This document shows positions 46,815-54,998 of a stretch of DNA of 64,000 bases, piece after piece. Every line of letters starts with the position of its first letter. Positions within the stretch are counted from its first letter, which is position 1. Position numbers and translations under genes: made by a program. The stretch is taken from the NCBI GenBank assembly GCA_016795295.1, contig JAEUHP010000008.1, positions 20,389 through 84,388 of the forward strand, read 5' to 3'. The notes beneath the pieces are model-generated. The model searched no databases. It was not told where the DNA came from and saw only the letters and a program-made list of their open reading frames with translations. The stretch comes from Planctomycetota bacterium (lineage in GTDB: Bacteria; Planctomycetota; UBA1135; UBA2386).

Positions 46815-47644
46815 CTTCGTTCGCGCCGTTCTGGCACGCGGCCACGCGCACCCTGGCCGGTGGCGTGGTGGTGCTGCTCGGCACGGCCTGCGGCGGTCCG
46901 GCGGCGCCGGCCGGCGATCCCGCAGCGCTCGCGGCGCATCGGTCGCCAAGGACCTGGGAACGGCTGCCCGGGCCAGGTCTCGAGCGCTGGCGCGACCCGC
47001 GCACCGGCATCGTGTTCGTGCGCATCCCCGCCGGCAGCTTCGTCAGCGGGGCAGCCGAAGCACCGCGCACGGTGCGCATCACCAAGGATTTCCTGTTGGC
47101 CGAGACCGAGTGGACGGTCGAGCAGTGGCGGCGCGCTGCGGCGCTGGCGGGTTTGGCGGCGGTGCCGGTGCCCGAGGGGCCGGGTACGTTGCCGATGCCG
47201 CTGTCGTTCGTGGATGCCGAAGCGGCCTGCCAGAAGCTCGGCTACCGGTTGCCGACCGAAGGGGAATGGGAACGCGCGTGCCGCGCCGACCACAGCGGGG
47301 CGGATGCGCCTTGGAGCAGCCCCGCCAAGGTGCGGGAACACGCCTGGTACAACGCCAACGCCGGCGACGGGGCACGGCCGGTGGCCACGCGGGCGCCGAA
47401 CGGGTTCGGCTTGTACGACGTGTTCGGCAATCTCTGGGAGTGGTGCAGCGACTTCCATGGGCCGCTGCTGCCGAGCGCAGAGGTGGTGGTGGATCCGCAA
47501 GGGCCGCAGCAGGGGCAGACCCACGCGCTGCGCGGTGGGTCCTGGTTCACCGGGCCGATCGTCGGCCCAGAAACGCGCACCACGGAGTTTTCCGTGACGC
47601 GCAGTGCGGTCTACGGCGCGCGGCCGGCCTGCGACCTGCCTTAG
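46811..47644 (+). CDS. Lipoprotein-like SUMF1 (FGE-sulfatase superfamily) domain protein
   Basis: A 277-residue protein starting with GTG in the stop codon of the cytochrome gene. A signal segment ends at LLGTAC (C27), a plausible though imperfect lipobox. The SUMF1/C-type-lectin-like domain covers about 60-277: FVRIPAGSFVSG, LLAETEWTVEQWR, YRLPTEGEWERACRA, NGFGLYDVFGNLWEWCSDF and ALRGGSWF. The two C-terminal catalytic cysteines of true formylglycine-generating enzymes are not seen after RGGSW, so sulfatase activation is unlikely. It may be a binding or scaffold partner of the cytochrome protein. Coupling in one operon supports joint action. Confidence 0.88.
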   Translation: MTSFAPFWHAATRTLAGGVVVLLGTACGGPAAPAGDPAALAAHRSPRTWERLPGPGLERWRDPRTGIVFVRIPAGSFVSGAAEAPRTVRITKDFLLAETEWTVEQWRRAAALAGLAAVPVPEGPGTLPMPLSFVDAEAACQKLGYRLPTEGEWERACRADHSGADAPWSSPAKVREHAWYNANAGDGARPVATRAPNGFGLYDVFGNLWEWCSDFHGPLLPSAEVVVDPQGPQQGQTHALRGGSWFTGPIVGPETRTTEFSVTRSAVYGARPACDLP

Positions 47645-47866
47645 GTGGAGTTCGTGCCAACCTGTCCAAGTGAGTGGCTTGCGGTCCGCGACCCGTTGGC
47701 CGGCAGGGCGCTTGAAGCGGCAGGGAAGCAGAAAGGTCCCGGATTTCTGGCCAGACGATACACCTAGTAGCATCCTGTCTTGCAGAGCAGCAGAATCTGG
47801 CGAGCTCAGATCCCTGGCGATGGCCGCCGGCGGACGGAGCGAGCGCGTTCTGCAGCGAGGTGCAAG

Positions 47867-48142
47867 ATGCTGGTCGCAGTGTGCGGTGCGATCTCGACAG
47901 CGCGCCGTACCCTGCAGGACATCAGTAACAAGGACCCTTCTGGCGAGCGCCCCGATCCAACCGTGCAGCAGGTTCTCGCCGAGGCCTTCCCTACGTCTGT
48001 GCCTTGTGATCCCTGGGGCGAACCATTGCGATGGATGTTGTTCAAGGAACGCGAGTTCTTGCTCGTGTATTCGGTCGGCCCTGACCGACAGGCGTTGACG
48101 CTCGACGACATTGGCATGGCTATTCGGTACTTCTACCAATAG
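47867..48142 (+). CDS. Orphan GspG-like C-terminal domain
   Basis: A 91-residue ORF with GAGG 6 nt before its ATG. Its second half (CDPWGEPLRWMLFKEREFL, LVYSVGPDRQALTLDDIGM) resembles the periplasmic end of type II secretion major pseudopilins (DPWGxPYxY, then YDLxSxGPDG and DDI). The N-terminal prepilin helix and cleavage site are missing, and none can be read in the preceding 220 bp. Base composition is visibly lower in GC than the neighbours. It could be a stand-alone soluble domain, a gene remnant or a recent import. No other secretion gene is adjacent. Confidence 0.5.
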   Translation: MLVAVCGAISTARRTLQDISNKDPSGERPDPTVQQVLAEAFPTSVPCDPWGEPLRWMLFKEREFLLVYSVGPDRQALTLDDIGMAIRYFYQ

Positions 48143-49252
48143 TCAGCCCCCGCCGAGCCAGCCGCGCTGCCGCAGTTCGCCGTGGATGCGCTCGGCGAAG
48201 ATGCGCATCGCTTCGTGGTTGGGGTGCTGGTCGGCCTGGTGCACCCAGTAGTCGCTGTCGCGTTTGCCGAGGAAGTCCGGCAGCAGATCGATCGCCGCGA
48301 TGCCCTCCGCCTGGCAGAACGACAGCACCAGTTCGTGCAGCGGCCGGCACGGATACAGCTCGGGCTCGAGCTGGGAGAACATCGGGAACACCGCGACCAG
48401 GAGCTGCGCTTTGGCTTCCCGGCAGGTGTCGCGCAGCGCGCGCAGGCCGCGCTGCGTGCCCTGCCACGCCGCCGGTTGCCGTTCGATGTCTGCCAGATAG
48501 TCGTGCCGGCCGGCGCGCGCCAGCCGCTGGCGCACGAACTGCACGCTGCGGTCGAGCAGTTTGGAGAAACCGCCGAGCACCGGCTGCAACCGTACGATCG
48601 GATAGGTGAGCATCGGCACCGCACCCAGGTCGTTGAGGCACACGCCGACCACCACCACGTCGGGGGCGAACTGGATGCCGTTGTCGGCGACCCAGCGGTC
48701 GTAACCGTCCGGGGAGTGCACGCCTGGCCCGGCGGCGAAGCCGGCGTTGATCACTTCGACCGGACCCGAGCGTTCGCGGCGCAAGCGCGCTTCGAGTTGC
48801 TGCGGCCAGGTCAGGTCGAGCCGCACGCCCTGGCCGTAGGTGAGCGAATCGCCGAGCGCCAGCACGCGGAATTCGCCGGGCTGCTTGTGCTGGGGGAACT
48901 CCTCGTCACGCAGGCCCAGGCGGTTGGTGTCGACGGCGACGCTGCCCTGCGCGTCGAAGTAGTCCCAGCGGGGCTTCGGCTCGTAGCCGATGCGCAGCTT
49001 GAGACTGGCCGGCATCATGCCGTGCGGCTGGTCCTGGATCAGGTTGTGGCGCGAATCGCTCTCCGGCATGCGCGTCAGGAACGCGATGATCTCGCCCAGC
49101 GGCACCTCGAGGCCGTTCGCGGTGAAGAAGCGGCCGCGGCCCTGCAGCGGCGGATCGACCAGACGGCAGGTCAGTTCGGCGAGCAACAGGGCCGCGCCGG
49201 TGGCGCCGAACAGCAGCAGGAGGCGGGGGAGCAGGTAACGGGGACGCCGCAC
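48143..49252 (-). CDS. Membrane-anchored SGNH-fold hydrolase
   Basis: A 369-residue protein with an N-terminal anchor (LLPRLLLLFGATGAALLLAE). The SGNH motifs are FRVLALGDSLTYGQG (nucleophile S136), VVGVCLNDLG (block III Asn) and DQHPNHEAM (Asp and His near residues 345-350). The core follows the pattern DTNRLGLRDEEFPxxKxPGE also seen in the second SGNH protein at 54999. Such proteins transfer or remove acyl groups on surface polysaccharides or lipids. The start is GTG at 49252; ATGs further upstream would add Pro/His-rich sequence overlapping the opposite gene. Start confidence is moderate. Confidence 0.85.
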   Translation of the reverse strand: MRRPRYLLPRLLLLFGATGAALLLAELTCRLVDPPLQGRGRFFTANGLEVPLGEIIAFLTRMPESDSRHNLIQDQPHGMMPASLKLRIGYEPKPRWDYFDAQGSVAVDTNRLGLRDEEFPQHKQPGEFRVLALGDSLTYGQGVRLDLTWPQQLEARLRRERSGPVEVINAGFAAGPGVHSPDGYDRWVADNGIQFAPDVVVVGVCLNDLGAVPMLTYPIVRLQPVLGGFSKLLDRSVQFVRQRLARAGRHDYLADIERQPAAWQGTQRGLRALRDTCREAKAQLLVAVFPMFSQLEPELYPCRPLHELVLSFCQAEGIAAIDLLPDFLGKRDSDYWVHQADQHPNHEAMRIFAERIHGELRQRGWLGGG

Positions 49253-49356
49253 GGGGGGGGATGGTAACGGATGCGGGTGGTGGTACCGAGCCCGGCGGTC
49301 CAGCCCGCGGAACCTTGCATTCGCCACCGCCATGGGCATCCTGGACCAGAGCCCGC

Positions 49357-50400
49357 ATGTCCCAGCCGATCGCCGACTTCCGCAGCGACACCATGACGCG
49401 CCCGACGCCGGCGATGCGCGCGGCGATGGCGGCGGCCGAGGTCGGCGACGACGTGTGGGGCGAAGACCCCACCGTGCAGGCGCTCGAACGGCTCGGCGCC
49501 GAGGTGCTCGGCAAAGAGGCGGCGCTGTTCCTGCCGTCGGGCACCATGGCCAACCAGGTGGCGATCCACGTGCATTGCCGGCCGGGCGACGAACTGCTCT
49601 GCGAGGAGCGCTCGCACGTGTTCTTCTACGAAGGCGGCAGCATCGCGCGGTTGTCGGGAACCCAGGCGCGCACCTTGGTGGCCGCGGACGGCTTTCCCAG
49701 CCCCGGGCAGGTGACGGCGGCGGTGCGCGCCAACGATCCGCACTTCCCGCGTTCGCGACTCCTGGTGTTGGAGAACACCCACAACATGGCCGGTGGGCGG
49801 GTCGCGGATGCCGCGCGCCTGCGCAACCTGGCCGATGCCGCGCACGAACGTGGCCTGCTGGTGCACGTCGACGGGGCGCGGCTGGCGAACGCCGCGGTGG
49901 CGCTCGGCTGCAGCATGGCCGAACTGGTGGCGGCGGCCGACACCACCACGCTGTGCCTGTCGAAGGGGCTGGGCGCGCCGGTGGGGTCGCTGCTCGCCGG
50001 CAGTGCGGCGTTCGTCGCCGAGGCCCGGCGCGCCCGCAAGGCGTTCGGCGGGGGCATGCGCCAGGCCGGTGTGCTGGCGGCCGCGGGGCTGTTGGCGCTG
50101 CGCGACGGTCCAGCACTGCTCGCGGCCGACCACCTGCGGGCCCAGCGGCTCGCCGTGGGCCTCGCCGCGCTGCCTTGGGCACGTGTCGACATCACCGCCA
50201 CCGCGACCAACATCGTGATGGTCGATCTGCCCACCGTTGCGCCGGCGGCGTTGCTGGCGCATCTGAAGTTGCACGGCGTGCTCGCCGCCGCGGCCGGGCC
50301 ACAGCGCGTGCGCCTCGTGCTGCACCGCGACGTCGACGACGCCGGTGTCGACCGCTGCCTACAGGCCTGCTGCGCGTTCACTCCGGCGCGCCACCCCTGA
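49357..50400 (+). CDS. ltaE: Low-specificity L-threonine aldolase
   Basis: A 347-residue fold-type I PLP enzyme. DFRSDTMTRPTPAMRAAMA and EVGDDVWGEDPTVQALE are the family opening. ALFLPSGTMANQVAI, LLVLENTHNMAGG, VHVDGARLANAAV and CLSKGLGAPVGSLL (PLP lysine K203) follow. It cleaves L-threonine or L-allo-threonine to glycine and acetaldehyde. ATG at 49357 gives the family-standard start. pgm/manB-type mutase lies 39 bp downstream on the same strand. Confidence 0.93.
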   Translation: MSQPIADFRSDTMTRPTPAMRAAMAAAEVGDDVWGEDPTVQALERLGAEVLGKEAALFLPSGTMANQVAIHVHCRPGDELLCEERSHVFFYEGGSIARLSGTQARTLVAADGFPSPGQVTAAVRANDPHFPRSRLLVLENTHNMAGGRVADAARLRNLADAAHERGLLVHVDGARLANAAVALGCSMAELVAAADTTTLCLSKGLGAPVGSLLAGSAAFVAEARRARKAFGGGMRQAGVLAAAGLLALRDGPALLAADHLRAQRLAVGLAALPWARVDITATATNIVMVDLPTVAPAALLAHLKLHGVLAAAAGPQRVRLVLHRDVDDAGVDRCLQACCAFTPARHP

Positions 50401-50439
50401 TCGCCTCGCAACCCTCGCCCTCGTCCCCAGGAACTCTCC

Positions 50440-51777
50440 GTGAGCATCTTCAAGGCCTACGACATCCGCGGCACCTACCCCGACCAGATCGATGCCAAGA
50501 CCGCCTACCGCATCGGCGCGGCGCTGGTGCGCTTCCTGGGCGCCAAACGCCTGGTGGTGGGGCGCGACATGCGCACCATGGCCCCCGAGATCCAGAACGC
50601 GGTGATCGACGGCATGCTCGAACAGGGCTGCGACGTGGTCGACATCGGGCTCGCCAGCACGCCGATGGTGTACTACGCGATCGGCAAGCTCCCGTGCGAT
50701 GGCGGCATGGCGGTCACCGCGTCCCACAATCCCAAGCAGTACATCGGCTTCAAACTGTGCCGCAAGGAGGCGCGGCCCTTGTCGGGCGACACCGGCATCC
50801 AGGACATCCAGAAGCTGGTGGAGTCGGGCGATCTGCCGAAGGCGCAGCGCTTCGGCAAACGCGACACCGTCGACGTGAAAGCCGATTGGATCGCACACAT
50901 CGCCGGCTTCGCCAAGGGCATCCGCCCGATGACCATCTGCGTCGACTATGCGAACGGCATGGGCGCCAACGAATCGCCGGCGATCTTCGCCAAGATTCCC
51001 GGCCTGAAGGTGGTGTCGCTCTACCAGGAGCTCGACGGCACCTTCCCGAACCACGAGGCGAACCCGCTGAAGGAGTCGAACCTCGACGACCTGCGGCGCC
51101 TGGTGAAGCAGCACAAGGCGCCGCTTGGCCTCGCGTTCGACGGCGATGCCGACCGCTGCGCGTTCGTCGACGAAGACGGGCGCACGGTGCATGCGGATCT
51201 GATCACGGTGATCCTGGCGCGCGGCATGCTGCAGCGGCATCCCGGCAAGGGCATCATCTACGATCTCCGCTCCAGCAAAGTGGTGCCCGAGGAGATCGTG
51301 AAGCTCGGCGGTCGGCCGGTGCGCGAGCGCGTCGGCCACTCGTTCATGAAGGAGACCATGCGCCGCACCGACTGCATCGGCGGCGGCGAGCTGTCGGGGC
51401 ACTTCTACTTCGCCGAGAACTACTACACCGACTGCGGCGTGCTGGCGGCGATTCTGGTGATGAACCAGTTGAGTCAGGAGGGCAAGACGCTGAAGCAGGT
51501 GGCCGATCCGCTGCGCAAGTACTTCGGCACCGGCGAGATCAACTTCAAGGTCGCCGACAAGGACGGCTTGATGAAGGCCGTGGCGGCGAAGTTCCGGGAC
51601 GGCGTGATCGACCACCTCGACGGCATCACGGTGACCTACCCGACCTGGTGGGTCAACGTGCGGCCGAGCAACACCGAGCCGTACCTGCGCATGTGCCTCG
51701 AAGCCGACACTGCGGCGGAGATGGCGCAGAAGCGCGACGCGCTGTTCGCCATCCTCGGCCAGCCGCACGACCACTGA
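50440..51777 (+). CDS. Phosphomannomutase/phosphoglucomutase
   Basis: A 445-residue alpha-D-phosphohexomutase. MSIFKAYDIRGTYPDQIDA opens domain 1. The phosphoserine loop is VTASHNPKQYIG (S95). The metal loop is FDGDADRCAF (D234, D236, D238). The sugar-binding loop is GGGELSGHFYF, and the phosphate-binding loop is RPSNTEPYLRM. It interconverts hexose 1- and 6-phosphates for polysaccharide and nucleotide-sugar synthesis. The start is GTG at 50440. Sugar preference cannot be told from these motifs alone. Confidence 0.95.
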   Translation: MSIFKAYDIRGTYPDQIDAKTAYRIGAALVRFLGAKRLVVGRDMRTMAPEIQNAVIDGMLEQGCDVVDIGLASTPMVYYAIGKLPCDGGMAVTASHNPKQYIGFKLCRKEARPLSGDTGIQDIQKLVESGDLPKAQRFGKRDTVDVKADWIAHIAGFAKGIRPMTICVDYANGMGANESPAIFAKIPGLKVVSLYQELDGTFPNHEANPLKESNLDDLRRLVKQHKAPLGLAFDGDADRCAFVDEDGRTVHADLITVILARGMLQRHPGKGIIYDLRSSKVVPEEIVKLGGRPVRERVGHSFMKETMRRTDCIGGGELSGHFYFAENYYTDCGVLAAILVMNQLSQEGKTLKQVADPLRKYFGTGEINFKVADKDGLMKAVAAKFRDGVIDHLDGITVTYPTWWVNVRPSNTEPYLRMCLEADTAAEMAQKRDALFAILGQPHDH

Positions 51778-51894
51778 GACTCTGCGGCCACTCCGCGGTT
51801 GCGCCGCCGTTCTGGCTGCGCGGCTGCACTGGCACACTGGACTGCCAACCGGCATTCGACCGCGGGCCTGCCCCGCAAGACGAGATTCCTGCGC

Positions 51895-52632
51895 ATGCTG
51901 CCTCGACCCTGTGGTGTCGTCACGTTGCTGTCCGACCTCGGCGCCGGGGATCCGGCCCTGGGGTTGTTGCGCGGCACCATCCTGCGGCACAGCCCGAAAC
52001 TCGCGGTGGTCGATCACGGCCACGGCTTGCCGAAGCACGCGCCTGGAGTGGCCGCGGCGTGGCTCGAACTGGCGCGCCGGCACTTCCCACCGGGAGCGGT
52101 GCACGTGGTGGTGCTCGAACCGCGGGCGGCGAGTCCGACCCCGGCACTGCTGGTGGCTGCAGCGCACGAAGCGTTCTGGCTGGCGGCCGACCACGGTGCG
52201 CTGGACGCGCTCCTGGCGGCCGACCCGCGCGCCGAATTGCGCCAACTCGACCTGGCCCATCTCGGCCTGCCCGCCGCGGCGGCCCGGGGCGATGGCCGCG
52301 CGGCGTTGGCGGCTGCGGCCGGCTGGCTGGCGGGGGGGCGGTACGGTTTCCAGGCACTCGGGCCGCGGCGCGCGCTGCCGGCCCTGCCGGAGGGGCACGG
52401 CCCACAGGTGTTGGCGCGCGATGCCCGCGGCACCTGGCACACCGACTTGCCGGCCGCCGCGTGCGGTGGGTGCCGGTCACTGCGGATCGGTGGCGTGGAA
52501 GTGGTTTTCAGTGAAGAAGTTGCGTCCGATTTGCCGCGGGCCTGCAGCGGTGCCTTCGGCCTGGTCGAAATCCCCGATCCGGAGGCTCGGCTCGGCATCG
52601 CGCCCGGCACCCGGATAGAACTGTTGCCCTGA
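51895..52632 (+). CDS. Divergent SAM hydroxide adenosyltransferase (DUF62) family protein
   Basis: A 245-residue protein. Its N-terminal half resembles the SAM-hydrolysing/halogenating fold family: VVTLLSDLGAGDPALGLLRG matches the TDFG-x-DPYVG-x-M-G region, VVDHGHGLP matches the VDITH-x-IP strand, and FPPGAVHVVVLEP matches the FPxGTxHVxVVDPGVG stretch. Several usually conserved residues are changed: Phe of TDFG is Leu, and the GVGS/R after the DP loop is absent. The C-terminal beta domain ends in GLVEIPDPEARLGIAPGTRI. It may have lost the usual activity. The start is ATG 51895. Confidence 0.6.
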   Translation: MLPRPCGVVTLLSDLGAGDPALGLLRGTILRHSPKLAVVDHGHGLPKHAPGVAAAWLELARRHFPPGAVHVVVLEPRAASPTPALLVAAAHEAFWLAADHGALDALLAADPRAELRQLDLAHLGLPAAAARGDGRAALAAAAGWLAGGRYGFQALGPRRALPALPEGHGPQVLARDARGTWHTDLPAAACGGCRSLRIGGVEVVFSEEVASDLPRACSGAFGLVEIPDPEARLGIAPGTRIELLP

Positions 52633-52644
52633 GCGCCGCGCGCC

Positions 52645-53565
52645 ATGAGCCAAGCCAAGAACGTCGTGCGACTGGTCGGTGTGCCCATGGACCTCGGTGC
52701 CGGGCGCCGCGGCGTCGACATGGGCCCGTCGGCGATCCGGATCGCTGGGGTGTCTGCGGGCCTGCGCGCGCTCGGCTTCCAGGTCGAGGACGATGGCGAC
52801 GTCGGCGTGCCGGCACCCGAGACGCGCAATCCAGGGCAGACCAATGCCCGCTACCTCGAACCGATCTACCACGTGTGCAACCGCCTGCGGTTGCGCGTGC
52901 GCCGGTCGCTGGAGCAGGGTGAGATCCCGCTGGTGATGGGCGGCGACCACAGCATCGCCATCGGCACCATCTCCGGCGTTGCCGAGCACTACCGCAACCA
53001 GGGCCAGCGCATCGGCCTGATCTGGGTCGACGCGCACGCCGACATGAACACGCCGGAGAGTTCGCCGACTGGCAACATCCACGGCATGCCGCTGGCTTCG
53101 GTGCTCGGCATGGGCCATCCGTTGCTGGTCGGCATGGGTGGCTTCCAGCCCAAGGTGCTGCCGGCGAACGTGTGCCTGATCGGCATCCGCGACATCGACC
53201 AGACCGAGCGCGAGATCGTCAAACGTTCGGGCATCCATGCCTACACGATGCGCGACGTCGACGAACGCGGCATGCGCGCGATCCTGCAGGAGTCGATCGG
53301 CTTCGCCAACGACGGCACGGCGGGTTTCCACGTCTCGTTCGACCTCGACGGCATGGATCCGCGCGACGTGCCGGGCACCGGCACGCCGGTCAAGGGCGGC
53401 ATCTCCTGGCGCGAGGCGAACCTGCTGATGGAGATGGTCAGCGATGCCGGGCGCATGACCAGCCTCGAGATCACCGAGCTCAATCCGATCCTCGACGTGA
53501 AGAACCAGTCCGGCGAAGTCGCAGTCGACGTGATTCTGAGCGCGTTCGGCAAGCGCATCCTGTAG
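52645..53565 (+). CDS. rocF: Arginase
   Basis: A 306-residue ureohydrolase. VGVPMDLGAGRRGVDMGPSAIR is the arginase opening. The binuclear manganese ligands lie in GGDHS (H102), DAHAD (D129, H131, D133) and SFDLDGMDP (D233, D235). The arginase loop (TGNIHGMPLA) supports arginase over agmatinase. It hydrolyses L-arginine to ornithine and urea. It starts 12 bp after the SAM-family gene, so they may be co-transcribed; no metabolic link is obvious. Confidence 0.94.
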   Translation: MSQAKNVVRLVGVPMDLGAGRRGVDMGPSAIRIAGVSAGLRALGFQVEDDGDVGVPAPETRNPGQTNARYLEPIYHVCNRLRLRVRRSLEQGEIPLVMGGDHSIAIGTISGVAEHYRNQGQRIGLIWVDAHADMNTPESSPTGNIHGMPLASVLGMGHPLLVGMGGFQPKVLPANVCLIGIRDIDQTEREIVKRSGIHAYTMRDVDERGMRAILQESIGFANDGTAGFHVSFDLDGMDPRDVPGTGTPVKGGISWREANLLMEMVSDAGRMTSLEITELNPILDVKNQSGEVAVDVILSAFGKRIL

Positions 53566-53580
53566 CGGCCCGAACGCGGC

Positions 53581-54963
53581 ATGGTCTTCACCTCGTTCGC
53601 CTTCCTGTTCCTGTTCCTGCCGGTGAGTCTGGCGGGGTACTTCGCGGTCGGCGTGCGCGGGCGCAATCTGTGGCTCCTGCTCTGCAGCTTGGTCTTCTAC
53701 GGCTGGGAACGGCCGTATTGGGTGCTGATCATGCTGGCCAGCACACTGCTCGACTTCGGTGTGGCGCTGGCGATGGGGGCGCGCGAACAAAACCGGCCGA
53801 GGCGGCGGCTGTGGCTCCTGGTGTCGCTCGTCGGCAACCTGGGGCTGCTCGCCTGGTTCAAGTACGCGAACTTCTTCGTGCACACCGCTGAGGCGTGGAG
53901 TGGCACGACGTTCGCCTGGAGCGACGTGCTGCTGCCGGTCGGCATCTCGTTCTACACCTTCCAGTCGATGAGCTACACCATCGACGTCTACCGCGGCGAA
54001 GTGGCGCCGACGCGGTCGCTGCTCGACTTCGCCTGCTACGTGTCGATGTTCCCGCAGCTGGTGGCCGGGCCGATCGTGCGCTACCGCGACGTGGCACAGC
54101 AGCTGGTGCGCCGCGAGGTGTCGACCACGCTGTTCGGCGCGGGGGTGCTGGCGTTCGCCATCGGCTTCGCCAAGAAGGTGCTGGTGGCCGACACGCTGGC
54201 GCCGATCGCCGGGGCGGGCTTCGCCCTGCCGGCGCCCGGCCTGTGGCAGGCGTGGACCGCGCTGCTCGCCTATTCGGGGCAGATCTACTTCGACTTCTCC
54301 GGCTACTCCGACATGGCGATCGGTCTCGGCCTGATGCTCGGCTTCCGCTTCCCGCGCAACTTCGATTCGCCGTACCAGTCGCAGAGCATCACCGAAGCGT
54401 GGCGGCGCTGGCACATCAGCCTGTCGACCTGGCTGCGCGACTATCTCTACATCCCGCTCGGCGGCAACCGCCGGGGCGGCCTGCGCACCTACGGCAACCT
54501 GCTGGCCACCATGCTGCTCGGCGGCTTGTGGCACGGCGCCAACTGGCCGTTCGTGTGCTGGGGCGCCTACCAGGGCCTGTGGCTGTGCATCGAACGGCTG
54601 CGCGGGCAGCAGGCGCTGCACGCGGCGTTGCCGCGGCCGCTGCGGGTGGGGCTCACGTTCCTGATCTTCAGCTTCGGCTGGTCGATGTTCGTGGCGCGCG
54701 ACTTCGGCCACCTGTGGCAACTGTGGCGGGGCCTGTTCGGGGCGGCAGGTCTCGGGACCTGGCTCGCGGTCGACGGATCGACGCTCGGCACCGCGCTGCC
54801 GGTGGCCGGCGCCCTGGCGATCGCGTTCCTGCTGCCGAACTCGGCGTATTGGCTGCGGCACCTGCGGCCGTGGTCGGTGGCGCTGTTCGCGTTGCTGTTC
54901 GTGGTGGCTCTGATGCGCTCGTTGGCCGTGACCCACCTGCCATTCCTGTACTTCCAGTTCTGA
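53581..54963 (+). CDS. algI: MBOAT-family O-acyltransferase (AlgI-like)
   Basis: A 460-residue polytopic membrane enzyme with about 10-12 spans. MVFTSFAFLFLFLPVSLAGY is the usual AlgI start. PVGISFYTFQSMSYTIDVYR, FPQLVAGPIVRYRDV, FDFSGYSDMAIGLGLMLGF, WRRWHISLSTWLRDYLYIPL and the catalytic histidine in GGLWHGANW are present. AlgI-type proteins bring acyl groups across the membrane for O-acetylation of exopolysaccharide. The SGNH gene that follows (35 bp) is the likely partner. The symbol is by family; alginate itself is not implied. Confidence 0.93.
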   Translation: MVFTSFAFLFLFLPVSLAGYFAVGVRGRNLWLLLCSLVFYGWERPYWVLIMLASTLLDFGVALAMGAREQNRPRRRLWLLVSLVGNLGLLAWFKYANFFVHTAEAWSGTTFAWSDVLLPVGISFYTFQSMSYTIDVYRGEVAPTRSLLDFACYVSMFPQLVAGPIVRYRDVAQQLVRREVSTTLFGAGVLAFAIGFAKKVLVADTLAPIAGAGFALPAPGLWQAWTALLAYSGQIYFDFSGYSDMAIGLGLMLGFRFPRNFDSPYQSQSITEAWRRWHISLSTWLRDYLYIPLGGNRRGGLRTYGNLLATMLLGGLWHGANWPFVCWGAYQGLWLCIERLRGQQALHAALPRPLRVGLTFLIFSFGWSMFVARDFGHLWQLWRGLFGAAGLGTWLAVDGSTLGTALPVAGALAIAFLLPNSAYWLRHLRPWSVALFALLFVVALMRSLAVTHLPFLYFQF

Positions 54964-54998
54964 CCGTTCCTGTTCCGACCAGCCGCCCAGCGCAGACC

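Noticed and set aside
43701..46949. A minus-strand open frame opposite cysS and the cytochrome gene
   Set aside because: No motifs; the plus strand has KMSKS, CxxCH and SUMF1 signatures in continuous frames.
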